A DNA stretch of 64,000 nucleotides from Miltoncostaea oceani (GCF_018141545.1 NZ_CP064356.1:1935001-1999000); one strand, 5' to 3'; shown: positions 1-8,617, counted from the first letter of the stretch. The notes: a model not told the origin generated them from the sequence alone. Numbers and translations are program-made.

Positions 1-601
1 CCCGGCCGGCCCGCACGGCCGCGCCGTCATCGAGGTCGACGCCGCGCGCCGGCCGCCCGGAGATGCGGGCGACGGCGCCGGGGACCCGCTGGACGCCCGC
101 GGCGTCGCAGGCGGCCGTGAGCGCCGCCAGCAGGGCCCGCGGCTCCACCTGGTGCTCGCGCGGGAGGTCGAGCCCACCCGCCGACGACGGGGCCAGCCCC
201 GGCTCCACCGCCCGCAGCCGCGAGCCGGACGACCAACCGGGGTCCTCGCCCCACTCCCGGAGCGTCGCGTGGCGACGGCGGACCTCCCCGAGGTGCTCGG
301 GACGCGACGCCCCCAGCACCGCGCCGGAGCGCCGGAGCCCGGGGTCGCGCGCTGCGTCCGCGGCGAGCGCGTCGGCCGTGGCCGGCCAGGCGTCGAGGGC
401 GCGCACCATCAGGTCGTGGAGCGGGCGCTCGCGCTCGTCGGCCTCCGCCCACGGCCCGAGCATGCCGGCGGCCACGTGCGCGGCGGGCGGGCGGCCGTCG
501 TCGACCACCACGACCCGGGCGCCCGCGCGGGCCGCCCTCCACGCGGTCATCAGCCCCCAGGGGCCCGCCCCCACCACGACGATGTCGGCTGCCGCGCTCA
601 G
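1..601 (-). CDS. thiO: Glycine oxidase ThiO, FAD-dependent (partial, C-terminus beyond window)
   Basis: Last visible gene of the thiamine operon. The family oxidises glycine to the imine used in thiazole synthesis. The frame opens with an FAD-binding motif, VVVGAGPWGLMTAW (residues 8-21), followed by the AAGMLGPWAEA stretch typical of ThiO. No ATG, GTG or TTG lies upstream in frame, and the first internal ATG would remove the FAD motif. The best start is the CTG at 601-599, which overlaps the TGA of the preceding gene as CTGA, so translational coupling is likely. The gene runs off the window start; about 200 residues are visible. A general D-amino-acid oxidase is possible, but the operon favours ThiO. 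Confidence 0.82.
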   Translation of the reverse strand, partial: MSAAADIVVVGAGPWGLMTAWRAARAGARVVVVDDGRPPAAHVAAGMLGPWAEADERERPLHDLMVRALDAWPATADALAADAARDPGLRRSGAVLGASRPEHLGEVRRRHATLREWGEDPGWSSGSRLRAVEPGLAPSSAGGLDLPREHQVEPRALLAALTAACDAAGVQRVPGAVARISGRPARGVDLDDGAAVRAGR

Positions 602-1599
602 CGGTCCTCGGGCAGGAACGCGTCGGTGACGACGGCGTCCACGTCGACGTCCTCCGTCAGCAGGCCGTTCTCGCGCATCCAGTCGGCGAAGGCCGCCCAC
701 TCCGCCGGGTCGACGTTCAGGGTCGGCTCGTCGGACGGGGACAGCAGCTCCGCCGTCGCCCGGACCTGCTCGGTGAGGGTCTCCCGGTCGAGGTCGGGGT
801 TGGCCTCGACGAGGTGATCGACGGCCCCGGTCTGGTCGGTCGCCGCCCAGTCCTGGCCCGCGCGGAGGCCGGCGAGGAAGGAGCGCACGAGGTCCGGCCG
901 GTCACGGGCGATCTCGTCGCTGGTGACGACGACGAGCTCGTCGTAGTCGGGGACGCCGTTCTCCTCCAGCCGGAACGCGTCGACCTCGACGCCCTGCCGC
1001 TCCAGGTCGACCTGCTCCACGTTCCAGTAGGCGCCGATCACCGCGTCGACCTTCCCCGCGGCGAGCGCCGGGGCCAGGGTGAAGCCGATGGTGCGCACCT
1101 TCACCGCCGCCGGGTCGCCGCCCGCCGACCTCACCACCGCGTCCAGCAGCGGGCGGTCCGAGGGCACGCCGGCGACGCCGACCGTCCTCCCCTCGAGGTC
1201 CGCCGGGGTCCGGATGCCGCGGTCGGTCCGCACGATCACGCTGTTCAGGGGGTGGGGGATCACCGCGCCGACGGCGACGACCGGGACTCCCTGGGAGCGG
1301 GCGATCAGCACCTCCGGCTCGTACGAGATCGCGAACGGCGCCTTCCCCGTCGCCACCTGCTTGAGGGCCGCCGCCGGGTCGCTCGGCACCGACGGGGTCA
1401 CGTCGAGGCCCTCCTCCGCGAAGTAGCCCTCCTCCATCGCCCCGTAGATCCCGGCGTGGTCGGCGTTCGGGAACCAGTCGAGGATCAGCTCCACGGGCTC
1501 GGCGTCGGCGGCCGGCTCCGGGTCGTCCCCGCCGCAGCCGGCGACGAGCGACCCGCAGGCGGCGAGGGCGAGGAGGGACATCAGGCAACGGCGGATCAT
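598..1599 (-). CDS. thiY: ABC transporter substrate-binding lipoprotein, NMT1/THI5 (ThiY-like)
   Basis: Probable extracellular binding lipoprotein for a thiamine pyrimidine precursor. The 333-residue protein starts with a lipoprotein signal ending in LVAGC (Cys22), then an acidic linker and an NMT1/THI5-like periplasmic-binding fold. The stretch DWFPNADHAGIYGAMEEGYF near residue 43 is characteristic of ThiY. ATG at 1599 overlaps the permease stop (ATGA). It sits between permease and thiO under a TPP riboswitch, which supports a thiamine-pathway ligand such as formyl-aminopyrimidine rather than nitrate or taurine. The exact ligand cannot be read from sequence. Confidence 0.88.
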   Translation of the reverse strand: MIRRCLMSLLALAACGSLVAGCGGDDPEPAADAEPVELILDWFPNADHAGIYGAMEEGYFAEEGLDVTPSVPSDPAAALKQVATGKAPFAISYEPEVLIARSQGVPVVAVGAVIPHPLNSVIVRTDRGIRTPADLEGRTVGVAGVPSDRPLLDAVVRSAGGDPAAVKVRTIGFTLAPALAAGKVDAVIGAYWNVEQVDLERQGVEVDAFRLEENGVPDYDELVVVTSDEIARDRPDLVRSFLAGLRAGQDWAATDQTGAVDHLVEANPDLDRETLTEQVRATAELLSPSDEPTLNVDPAEWAAFADWMRENGLLTEDVDVDAVVTDAFLPEDR

Positions 1600-2423
1600 C
1601 GGCGTCTCCAGGTGGGGCGGGAGGGGTGGCGGCGGTGGGGGAGGGCGAGCCGTTCGGCGAGGCCGACGGCGGCGAAGAAGGCGAGTCCGATCGCGGCGAG
1701 CAGGGCGATCGCGGCGAAGCTGCGGGCGGTGCGGAACTCGGCGGTCGAGAACTCCGACAGGTAGCCGAGCCCGCGGTCGGCGCCGACGTACTCCGCCACG
1801 ACGGCGCCCGTCACGGCGAAGACCGCGGCCATCCGCAGCCCCGAGAACAGGACGGGCAGGGCGGCCGGCATCGTCACCCGGCGGAACACCCACCCCCGTG
1901 ACGCGCCGAGGGTGCGGACCGCCGCCCCGAGGGCGGGATCGACGGACCGCAGGCCGTCCACACCCGTGACGACGACCGGGAAGAACGCGATCACGAACGC
2001 GACCATCACCTGGGCGGTGCCGTAGTCGAGCCAGACGGCGACGAGGGGGGCGACCGCCAGGATCGGGATGGCCTGGCTGGCGACGATCCACGGGTAGAGG
2101 GTCCGCTCGACGTGGGGCGACGACGCGATCGCCACGGCGAGCGCCGTGCCCAGCACCGCGGCGAGGGCGAAGCCGACCGCCGCCTCCGCGATGGTCGCCT
2201 GGGCGTGGAACCAGAGGCGGTCGCGGTCGGTCCAGAGGACCTCGGCGACGGCGCCCGGCGAGGGCAGCAGCCACTCGCGCGGCGACGCGACCCAGATCAC
2301 GGCCTGCCATACCGCCAGGCCGAGGAGCGGAAGAAGCAGCAGCGGCAGGCGGCTCCACGGCCGGCGTGGCGCCCGCCCCGGGGCGGGTTCGACCGCGATC
2401 GCGATGCGGTCGGTGGTGCTCAC
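1596..2423 (-). CDS. thiX: ABC transporter permease for thiamine precursor (ThiX-like)
   Basis: Inner-membrane permease of the thiamine-precursor importer, 275 residues with about six hydrophobic segments after a short basic N-terminus. The cytoplasmic loop region (LGASRGWVFRRVTMPAALP) is the ATPase-contact motif of the BPD_transp_1 family. GTG at 2423 is the only start fitting the family N-terminus and overlaps the ATPase stop as GTGA. Flanked by its ATPase upstream and binding protein downstream in one overlapping operon. Confidence 0.88.
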   Translation of the reverse strand: MSTTDRIAIAVEPAPGRAPRRPWSRLPLLLLPLLGLAVWQAVIWVASPREWLLPSPGAVAEVLWTDRDRLWFHAQATIAEAAVGFALAAVLGTALAVAIASSPHVERTLYPWIVASQAIPILAVAPLVAVWLDYGTAQVMVAFVIAFFPVVVTGVDGLRSVDPALGAAVRTLGASRGWVFRRVTMPAALPVLFSGLRMAAVFAVTGAVVAEYVGADRGLGYLSEFSTAEFRTARSFAAIALLAAIGLAFFAAVGLAERLALPHRRHPSRPTWRRR

Positions 2424-3187
2424 GTCAACGCCCCCGCGCCGCGCAACGCGGCGAGGAGGTCCCCGCGCAGGGCGGCGAAGTCGGCGCGGGCGGTGTCGTC
2501 GATCGTCCGCGGACGGGGCAGGTCGACGACCACCTCCGCCACCACGCGGGCGGGGCGCGGGCCGCAGACGAGCACCCGGTCCGCCAGCAGGAGGGCCTCG
2601 TCGAGGTCGTGGGTCACGAGGAGGGCGCTCGGGCGGTCCTGCGACCAGGCACGCGACAGCACGCCCTGCAGGTCGGCGCGGGTGAGCGCGTCGAGGGCGC
2701 CGAACGGCTCGTCGAGGAGCCACCCGCGGGCGCCGCCCAGCAGCGTCCGGGCGAGGGCCGCCCGCTGGCGCATCCCGCCGGAGAGGGCGTGCGGGTAGTG
2801 CTCCTCGAACCCGGCGAGGCCGAAGCGGGCGAGCGTGCGGCGGGCGGTCTCGCGGGCCGCGTCGCGGTCGGCGCCGGCGAGGGCGGGGCCGAGGCCGACG
2901 TTCTCGATCAGGGTCCGCCACGGCAGCAGGGCGTCGTGCTGGGGCATCAGCGTCAGCCGGCCGAGGCGCCCGGGGTCGTCGCGACCGTCGATGAGCACCC
3001 GGCCCGCGTCGGGTTCGCGCAGGCCGGCGAGCACCGCGAGGAGGGTGCTCTTGCCGCAGCCCGACGGCCCGACCAGGGCGACCATCTCCCCGGGGGCGAC
3101 CCGCAGGTCGAACCGGTCGAGCACCGCCGTGCCGCCGAGGGACAGGGTGAGGTCGCGGGCCTCGATCGCGGGGGCGGCGTCAGTCAC
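2420..3187 (-). CDS. thiZ: ABC transporter ATP-binding protein (ThiZ-like)
   Basis: ATPase that energises the thiamine-precursor importer. The 255-residue protein has Walker A GPSGCGKST, Q-loop, signature LSGGMRQRAALARTL, Walker B WLLDEPFGALD and the H-loop (LLVTHDLDEALLL), all intact. The order and length match the nitrate/taurine/thiamine-pyrimidine importer subfamily. GTG at 3187 starts 8 bases inside the end of thiL. The riboswitch and thiL neighbour assign it to thiamine salvage. Confidence 0.88.
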   Translation of the reverse strand: MTDAAPAIEARDLTLSLGGTAVLDRFDLRVAPGEMVALVGPSGCGKSTLLAVLAGLREPDAGRVLIDGRDDPGRLGRLTLMPQHDALLPWRTLIENVGLGPALAGADRDAARETARRTLARFGLAGFEEHYPHALSGGMRQRAALARTLLGGARGWLLDEPFGALDALTRADLQGVLSRAWSQDRPSALLVTHDLDEALLLADRVLVCGPRPARVVAEVVVDLPRPRTIDDTARADFAALRGDLLAALRGAGALT

Positions 3188-4148
3188 CGTGCGTCCACCC
3201 GAGACGGCCGACGGGGCGTTCGGTGCCGTCCGCGTCGACCAGGTCGACCCCGGGGGCGCCCCCGCCGAGGGCGCCGACGACGTGCAGGTCGCCGACCGCG
3301 GCCCGCAGCGTGCCGAGGCGCTCCGGCGGGACGGCGGCCAGCAGCTCGTAGTCCTCGCCGCCCGTCGCCGCCAGGAGCAGCGGGTCGCGTCCCGCCGCGA
3401 GGGCGACGGCGCCGACGCCCGCCGCCACGGGGACGGCCGGCAGGTCGATGCGTGCGCGCAGGCCGCTGGCGACGGCCATCCGCCGGGCGTCGAGCCCGAG
3501 CCCGTCCGAGAGGTCCAGCATCGCCGTCGCGCCGCCCGCGGCGAGCGCGAGACCCGCTGCGACACGGGGGCAGGGGCGGCGGTGGGCGGCGACGAGCGCG
3601 TCGCGTTCCAACAGGCCCGTGGCGAGGTCCGGGTCCTCGAGCAGCAGGAGCCCCGCCGCGGCGGCGCCGAGGGGACCGGTGACGCAGAGGAGGTCCCCGT
3701 CCCGTGCGCCCGAGCGCCGCAGCGGCGCGACCCCGGGGGCGGCCCGGCCGAGGGCCGTGACCGCGAGCACCAGCACCGGCGCGGACGTGACGTCGCCGCC
3801 GGCGACGGTCACGCCGTGGGCGGCAGCGACCTCCTCCATCCCGGCGTAGAGGTCGTCGACCTCCTCGTCGGTGATGCCGGGCGGCAGCCCGAGCCCGACG
3901 AGCACCCCCACCGGGACCGCGCCCATCGCCGCGATGTCGGACACGTTCACCGCGAGCGCCTTCGCGCCGAGGTCGCGCGGCGAGATCGTCCCGCGGCGGA
4001 AGTGAACGTCCTCGACGAGCATGTCGTGGGTGGCGACCGCCTCGTCGCCGAGGGCGAGCACCGCGGCGTCGTCACCGATGCCGAGGGACGTCCCCGGGCG
4101 GAGGGCGGTGCGTCGCGCGATGCGCTCGATGAGCGCGAGCTCCGGCAT
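3180..4148 (-). CDS. thiL: Thiamine-monophosphate kinase ThiL
   Basis: Phosphorylates thiamine monophosphate to the active cofactor TPP. The 322-residue protein shows the nucleotide/Mg-binding motifs of the family: GIGDDAAV (residues 23-30), the EDVHF segment, an AVNVSDIAAMGA helix and a later DLSDGLGLD. It is first in the operon, directly after the TPP riboswitch. ATG at 4148 is preceded by a GGGAGG ribosome-binding site that lies at the 3-prime edge of the aptamer, suggesting control of translation by TPP. Confidence 0.95.
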   Translation of the reverse strand: MPELALIERIARRTALRPGTSLGIGDDAAVLALGDEAVATHDMLVEDVHFRRGTISPRDLGAKALAVNVSDIAAMGAVPVGVLVGLGLPPGITDEEVDDLYAGMEEVAAAHGVTVAGGDVTSAPVLVLAVTALGRAAPGVAPLRRSGARDGDLLCVTGPLGAAAAGLLLLEDPDLATGLLERDALVAAHRRPCPRVAAGLALAAGGATAMLDLSDGLGLDARRMAVASGLRARIDLPAVPVAAGVGAVALAAGRDPLLLAATGGEDYELLAAVPPERLGTLRAAVGDLHVVGALGGGAPGVDLVDADGTERPVGRLGWTHGD

Positions 4149-4154
4149 CGGAGT

Positions 4155-4235
4155 CCTCCCTTCGCTGGCATTACCCAGATCAGGTTCGAGGGTCGAGGCG
4201 GTCGCCTCCTCTCAGCCGCCGCGTGGCAGCTCCCC
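4155..4235 (-). promoter_or_regulatory. TPP riboswitch (THI element)
   Basis: Read on the minus strand, the segment runs GGGGAGC, then GGCTGAGAGG, then ACCCTCGAACCTGATCTGGG, then TAATGCCAGCGAAGGGAG. These are the near-invariant CUGAGA, ACCUGAUCUGG and GCCAGCG blocks of the thi-box aptamer, in the right order and spacing. The 3-prime end merges with the GGGAGG ribosome-binding site of thiL, 5-10 bases before its ATG, so control of translation is more likely than termination. It would repress the thiL-ABC-thiO operon when TPP is abundant. Confidence 0.96.
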
Positions 4236-4348
4236 TGGTCGATTCCGCGTCAGCCTACCACCACGTCCCGCCGCCGCCCGCCCGCCGCTCAGCCCCGGGC
4301 GGGAACGGCCGATACCAGTGGGGACGTACCCGGACGCGAGAGGACGAC

Positions 4349-4798
4349 GTGAGCGCGGAGAGCGGCATCGACGAGGGGCGTCGCCTGGTGGTGTTCCACC
4401 TCGGCGACGAGGAGTACGGGGTGCCGATCACCCTCGTGCAGGAGATCATCCGCCACACGCCCCCGCGGCCGGTCCCCGGCAGCGCGCCCCACGTCCAGGG
4501 CGTCATCAACCTGCGTGGCCGGATCATCCCCGTCATCGACCTCCGCAGCCGCTTCGGCATCGCCGGTGACCGCCCCGCCGACGCGAAGGTCGTGATCACC
4601 ACGGTCGACGGCGTGACGATCGGCGTCGTCGTCGACGAGGTCCGCGAGGTGCTGACGCTCGGCGCCGACGTGTTCGAGCCCGCTCCCGCGGGGACGGATG
4701 CCGACGGTCACGTCGAGGCGGTCGCGAAGCTCGACGGGCGCCTCGTGGTCGTGCTCGACCTGGTCCGCCTCCTCCACGAGGGGGCGTTGGCCGCCTGA
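4349..4798 (+). CDS. cheW: CheW-like coupling protein
   Basis: 149-residue single-domain CheW fold. The family links receptors to the CheA kinase in chemotaxis arrays. Diagnostic segments are VVFHLGDEEYGVPITLVQEIIR near the N-terminus, the VINLRGRIIPVIDLRSRFG loop and VVVDEVREVLTL. GTG at 4349 has a GAGAGGA ribosome-binding site; upstream in-frame starts lie inside the riboswitch region of the opposite gene and were rejected. No cheA, receptor or flagellar gene is in the window, so this is an orphan CheW here. Confidence 0.9.
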   Translation: MSAESGIDEGRRLVVFHLGDEEYGVPITLVQEIIRHTPPRPVPGSAPHVQGVINLRGRIIPVIDLRSRFGIAGDRPADAKVVITTVDGVTIGVVVDEVREVLTLGADVFEPAPAGTDADGHVEAVAKLDGRLVVVLDLVRLLHEGALAA

Positions 4799-4814
4799 CC
4801 GCGGCCGGCGGTAC

Positions 4815-6218
4815 TCAGCCGGCCGCCTCCCGGGACCTCCGGTAACGCTCGAGCATCAGCTCGCGCCGCTCCTTGTGGTCCACCCGCGGCGCCGGGTAGT
4901 CGCTCCCGATGCGACACCCGGCGCCGCGCTGCTCCTCCGCCGTCATCCGCCACGGCTCGTGGATGCGCGACGTCGGCACGTCGCGGAGCTCCGGGACGAA
5001 ACGACGGACGTACTCGCCGTCGGGGTCGAAGCGCGCGGCCTGCCGCAGGGGGTTGAGGACGCGGAAGTAGGGGGCGGCGTCGGTGCCGGTGCCGGCCGTC
5101 CACTGCCAGCCGCCGTTGTTGTTCGCGGGGTCGCCGTCGACGAGGCCCTGCATGAAGACGGTCTCCCCGCGGCGCCAGTCGACGAGGAGGTCCTTCACGA
5201 GGAAGGAGGCGACGATCATCCGGGCGCGGTTGTGGATCCACCCGGTCGACGCCAATTGGCGCATGCCGGCGTCGACGATCGGGAACCCCGTGCTGCCCTC
5301 CGCCCACGCCGCGAGGTCCGCGGCGTCGTCGTCCCACTCGATCCCCCGGAGGGTGGGCTTGAGGGAGACGCGGGCGACCTCGGGGTGCCGTGCGAGGTGG
5401 TGGTGGTAGAACTCGCGCCAGCAGATCTGCCGCCAGAACGCCTCCCTGCCCGCCGTGAGCCGCCCCGGCAGGCCGAGGGCCCGCCCCACCTGGGCGCCGG
5501 TGCACATCCCGAAGCGCAGGTACGCGGACAGGTGCGACGTGCGGTCCTCCGCCGGGACGTCGCGGTGGTCGGGGTAGCCGTCGGCGTCACCGTCGCGGAT
5601 GAACTCGACGATCCGCCGGCGCGCCGCCGCCGGGCCCGCCTCGAGGGGTGGGTCGCCGGACGGGAGGCGGTCCAGCCCCTCCGACGGGAGCTCGGGCCCG
5701 GGGATCTCCCGGGGCGCCGGGACGTGCTCCGGCAGCGGCGCGTCGCGCCACACGCGGCTGAACGGCGTGAAGACGAGGTATCCGGCGCCGGAGGTGCCGG
5801 TGAGGTCCTCGGGTTCGACGACGAGGTCGCCGCCGAACTCGACCATCTCCACGCGGTCGCGCTCCAGGGCCCGCCGCACCCGGTCGTCGCGGCGGCGGCC
5901 GAACGGCGACACCTCGCGTGTGACGACGACGCGGGTCGCGCCCGCCTCCTCCGCCACCGCGGGGACGACCCGGGACGGGGCGCCCTCCCGGACGACGAGG
6001 CGCGAACCGCGGGCGCGCAGCTCCCCGTCGAGGGCCTCGAGGCCCGCCCGCAGGAACCGCAGGCGCGGCGGGGCGTGGTGGTGGCGCCGGCGCAGGAGGG
6101 TCGTGTCGATCACGAACAGGCAGACGGTCGGGCCGGCGTCGACGGCGGCGCGGAGGGCGGGGTGGTCGGCGACGCGGAGGTCCCGGCGGAACCAGACGAC
6201 CGTCGTCGGGGCGCTCAC
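4815..6218 (-). CDS. phr: Deoxyribodipyrimidine photo-lyase
   Basis: Light-driven repair of UV pyrimidine dimers. The 467-residue protein has the N-terminal alpha/beta photolyase domain (VVWFRRDLRVADHPAL) and the C-terminal FAD domain (GWIHNRARMIVASFLVKDLL, then DPANNNGGWQWTAGTGTDA). These are class I CPD photolyase/cryptochrome motifs. GTG at 6218 overlaps the SRPBCC stop (GTGA). The coding sequence carries the palindrome CGCCAATTGGCG at 5250-5261 using codons CAA and TTG, otherwise uncommon here. A (6-4) or cryptochrome role is less likely given the NNNGGWQW motif. Confidence 0.94.
   Translation of the reverse strand: MSAPTTVVWFRRDLRVADHPALRAAVDAGPTVCLFVIDTTLLRRRHHHAPPRLRFLRAGLEALDGELRARGSRLVVREGAPSRVVPAVAEEAGATRVVVTREVSPFGRRRDDRVRRALERDRVEMVEFGGDLVVEPEDLTGTSGAGYLVFTPFSRVWRDAPLPEHVPAPREIPGPELPSEGLDRLPSGDPPLEAGPAAARRRIVEFIRDGDADGYPDHRDVPAEDRTSHLSAYLRFGMCTGAQVGRALGLPGRLTAGREAFWRQICWREFYHHHLARHPEVARVSLKPTLRGIEWDDDAADLAAWAEGSTGFPIVDAGMRQLASTGWIHNRARMIVASFLVKDLLVDWRRGETVFMQGLVDGDPANNNGGWQWTAGTGTDAAPYFRVLNPLRQAARFDPDGEYVRRFVPELRDVPTSRIHEPWRMTAEEQRGAGCRIGSDYPAPRVDHKERRELMLERYRRSREAAG
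5250..5261. repeat. Palindrome CGCCAATTGGCG in photolyase gene
   Basis: Coding copy of the dispersed element core, within GTCGACGCCAATTGGCGCA (5246-5264), identical over 19 bases to part of the intergenic copy at 18.6 kb. Confidence 0.75.
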
Positions 6219-6688
6219 GCGGACCGCGCCTCCAGCAGCTCCTTCGTGAGGCGGTGCCGTTCGGCGAACGCGTGCGCCAATTGGCGTCCCATGAGGAGGC
6301 GGTCCGCGAGCCGGCCGATCGGGCCACCCGGGAGGGCGTAGGTGAGGCGGTCGGTCATGAGGGTCCGGTCGGGGCCGAGCGCCTGGAAGATGTGCTCGTG
6401 CCGCCAGCTCGCGAACGGCGACCGCTCCGCGACGTCGACGATCCGGGTCGGCGGCTCCACCGACTCGATCCGGACCCGCCAGCTCATCGCGATGGGGGAG
6501 GGGAAGGGCCGCATCCTCATGACGATCCGCGCCCCCGTCGTCACCGGGAACGTGCCCTGCACGTCGAGGATCCGGGTCGACCGGGGTGAGATCGACGCGG
6601 CGTTCCGGGTGTCCAGGTGGAAGGCGAAGACCTCCTCGACGGGGGCCTCGATCTCCACGGACCGCTCGAGCAGGGAGGGGGTGGTCAT
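6215..6688 (-). CDS. SRPBCC-fold polyketide-cyclase/START-like protein
   Basis: 157-residue single-domain protein of the SRPBCC superfamily (LERSVEIEAPVEEVFAFHLDTRNAASISP at the N-terminus, then strands and a C-terminal helix). These proteins bind hydrophobic ligands in a helix-grip pocket; the ligand here is unknown. It is co-transcribed with and overlaps the photolyase, an association common in bacteria (SRPBCC next to phr). Start choice: a TAGGAT -10 box six bases before ATG 6688 suggests a leaderless message, so ATG 6688 is preferred over GTG 6691. It carries CGCCAATTGGCG at 6275-6286. Confidence 0.8.
   Translation of the reverse strand: MTTPSLLERSVEIEAPVEEVFAFHLDTRNAASISPRSTRILDVQGTFPVTTGARIVMRMRPFPSPIAMSWRVRIESVEPPTRIVDVAERSPFASWRHEHIFQALGPDRTLMTDRLTYALPGGPIGRLADRLLMGRQLAHAFAERHRLTKELLEARSA
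6275..6286. repeat. Palindrome CGCCAATTGGCG in SRPBCC gene
   Basis: Exact 12-base palindrome encoding Arg-Gln-Leu-Ala with codons CAA and TTG. Confidence 0.7.
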
Positions 6689-6694
6689 CACCCG

Positions 6695-6700
6695 ATCCTA
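6695..6700 (-). promoter_or_regulatory. -10 box TAGGAT, leaderless start of SRPBCC/photolyase operon
   Basis: TAGGAT lies exactly six bases before ATG 6688, which would place the transcript start at or next to the A of ATG. There is no ribosome-binding site. Confidence 0.55.
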
Positions 6701-6764
6701 GTGCCGGTACCGATCCCGGGCCGGGGATCGTCCCGGGCTCGGCGGGCCGCCTCCCGGGGGGGGA

Positions 6765-6803
6765 TGCGTCGATTGGCGTCGACGCGGTGCGCCAATCGAC
6801 GCA
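6765..6803. repeat. Perfect 14-bp inverted repeat, copy of the dispersed GATTGGCG/CGCCAATC element
   Basis: Left arm TGCGTCGATTGGCG (6765-6778) and right arm CGCCAATCGACGCA (6790-6803) are perfect reverse complements separated by 11 bases. It lies between two divergent leaderless genes. The same half-sites with the same 11-base spacing occur at 18.46-18.60 kb. It could be a hairpin or the target of a dimeric DNA-binding protein. Confidence 0.85.
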
Positions 6804-6844
6804 CACCCCGCGACGGGGCCCGCCGGACCCGGCGACGGCACGCG

Positions 6845-6850
6845 TACGAT
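6845..6850 (+). promoter_or_regulatory. -10 box TACGAT, leaderless start
   Basis: TACGAT lies seven bases before ATG 6858 and no ribosome-binding site is present, so transcription probably begins at the start codon. Confidence 0.5.
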
Positions 6851-6857
6851 CCCCGCC

Positions 6858-7388
6858 ATGCGACGCCGGGCGGAGGACGAGCGGGTCGGGGTGGGGTCGA
6901 TCGTGTTCCGCCGCGAGACGGGGGTCTACGAGATGGTCGCCCGCGACGAGGACGGGGTCCTCCACCAGCTCGCCCTGTTCCGCGTGGCGGGGCGGGTGTT
7001 CCGGGCGGACGCGTCGCTCGGCCGCCTCCCGTGGCCGCGGGAGGCGATGGAGGCGGACCTCGCGGCGGGCCTGTGGCAGCGGGCGGGGCGGGTGCCGGCG
7101 GCGCAGGCGGTGCCGGGGGCGCGGGTCCGGATCTCCCGCCGCTTCTACCTGTGGCGCATCGCCCGGTGGCCGTACTCCCAGTTCGTGGAGCCGCACCGCA
7201 ACGGCCAGTACCACGCGGTCCCGGGGCTCTGGCGGGCGGGCCGGCGCGCGAAGGCGCTCCGCTGGCTCACGCGGTCGGCGGTGGTGACGGTGGGGTTCGG
7301 CGTGCTGACGGCCCCGCTGTTCGTGCTCGGCCAGGTCGCGGCGACGGCCGTGGCCTTCGTGCGCACCGCGGGGGGACGCCGGGTCTGA
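6858..7388 (+). CDS. Hypothetical protein with C-terminal membrane segment
   Basis: 176 residues, not recognised. The N-terminal part has an alternating strand pattern (VGSIVFRRETGVYEMVARDEDG), then an arginine/tryptophan-rich middle. One hydrophobic segment near the C-terminus (about residues 145-168) suggests a single membrane anchor with the bulk in the cytoplasm. It is preceded by a leaderless-type -10 box and followed by a separate secreted-protein gene. Confidence 0.65.
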   Translation: MRRRAEDERVGVGSIVFRRETGVYEMVARDEDGVLHQLALFRVAGRVFRADASLGRLPWPREAMEADLAAGLWQRAGRVPAAQAVPGARVRISRRFYLWRIARWPYSQFVEPHRNGQYHAVPGLWRAGRRAKALRWLTRSAVVTVGFGVLTAPLFVLGQVAATAVAFVRTAGGRRV

Positions 7389-7483
7389 CGGAACGTCGCG
7401 GGGCGGGGATCGCCGGGGGGCCTCTCCTGTCGGCGCCGGGCGGCCGATGACAGGGGTGTCCCCTCGTCGTAGGAGCCCCCTCC

Positions 7484-8548
7484 GTGATCCGCACGCGCCG
7501 CCTCGTCCCGCTCGCCCTCGCGCTCGCCGCCCTCTCGGTGGTGCCGTCGCTCGCCACTGCGCGGATGTCGATCTTCTACGACGAGGCCGACGCCGTGCGC
7601 GTGCTCACCGACCCGTCGGGCCCGGGCGCGCCCATCGGCGGTGACCGCGGTGCGTTCCGGCAGGACCCCGGCGCGGGTGGCGTGTTCGACCCCGCCGGCC
7701 GCGACTCCGCGTTCCGGATCGCGAAGATCTCGGCGTCGGAGATCACAGACCTCTCGCCGGAGGCGATGGCCGACCGGATCCAGGACGAGATCGACGACCC
7801 GGAGATCGCGAACACCTCCGGCCTCGTCGCGATCGACGAGCTCGGCAACACCTTCAACGACGGCCGCGTGAAGATCACGTACTCGTGGAAGTCCGTCCGC
7901 GGGAAGCGGATCCGCGTCGCGTCGCACAACCGCCTCGTCGTCACCCGGACGGGCTACCGCATCGCGAAGGGCGCCGCGCCGCTGCCGGTCATCGACCCGG
8001 CGAGCCCCGGCGCCAAGCTCTCCGTCGCCATGGAGATCCTCGCGAGCCGCCCCCACGCCGCCGGCGGGTCGTACGCCGATCGCGTCCACCTCTACATCGC
8101 CCCCGCCTTCGGCACGTCGATCGCCGCGGGCCGCGGGCCGCACCGCCACCTCGGCAACGACGGCAAGCCCCACCGCGCGACGTGGCGGGGGGTCATGCCG
8201 GCCCTCGCCCGCGCCGGCGGCGTCTGGATCGAGATGTACCACCACTCCGCCGCCCGCGGCGTCCACACCATGACCGCCCGCGAGTGGCGCACCGTCCCCG
8301 TCGCGATGACGAACTACGCCCGCCGCTTCGGCGCGGACACGTCCCGCATGCACCTCCTCATGAGCGCGGCGGGCACCGGCCCCGCCGGGGTGAGCGGCTG
8401 CGGCACGCCGATGGCCTGCCAGTGGGGCCTCGCCGGCTCCACCCGCGAGGGCGCCGCACTGCTCGCGAACGGCCCGGGCGCCTACCGCCTCGGCGCCGAG
8501 GCCGCCGCCTGGCGGGCGGAGTACAACCGGGTCTTCGGCGGCTCGTAG
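7484..8548 (+). CDS. Secreted protein of unknown function
   Basis: 354 residues with a clear signal peptide (basic RTRR, hydrophobic core, cleavage likely after residue 26, ATA). The mature part has no motif I can name; it contains histidine-rich stretches (GPHRHLGNDGKPHRATW and EMYHHSAARGVHTM) and two cysteines near the C-terminus (SGCGTPMACQWG) that may form a disulphide. GTG at 7484 follows AGGAG by eight bases. Predicted extracytoplasmic. The histidine-rich stretches might bind metal, which is speculation. Confidence 0.75.
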   Translation: MIRTRRLVPLALALAALSVVPSLATARMSIFYDEADAVRVLTDPSGPGAPIGGDRGAFRQDPGAGGVFDPAGRDSAFRIAKISASEITDLSPEAMADRIQDEIDDPEIANTSGLVAIDELGNTFNDGRVKITYSWKSVRGKRIRVASHNRLVVTRTGYRIAKGAAPLPVIDPASPGAKLSVAMEILASRPHAAGGSYADRVHLYIAPAFGTSIAAGRGPHRHLGNDGKPHRATWRGVMPALARAGGVWIEMYHHSAARGVHTMTAREWRTVPVAMTNYARRFGADTSRMHLLMSAAGTGPAGVSGCGTPMACQWGLAGSTREGAALLANGPGAYRLGAEAAAWRAEYNRVFGGS

Positions 8549-8617
8549 GCCCGCCCCGGCCGCTACAGTCCCGCCCGGCGGAGCGATGGCCCCGGGGCGG
8601 GGCGGTAGAGGGGGCGC

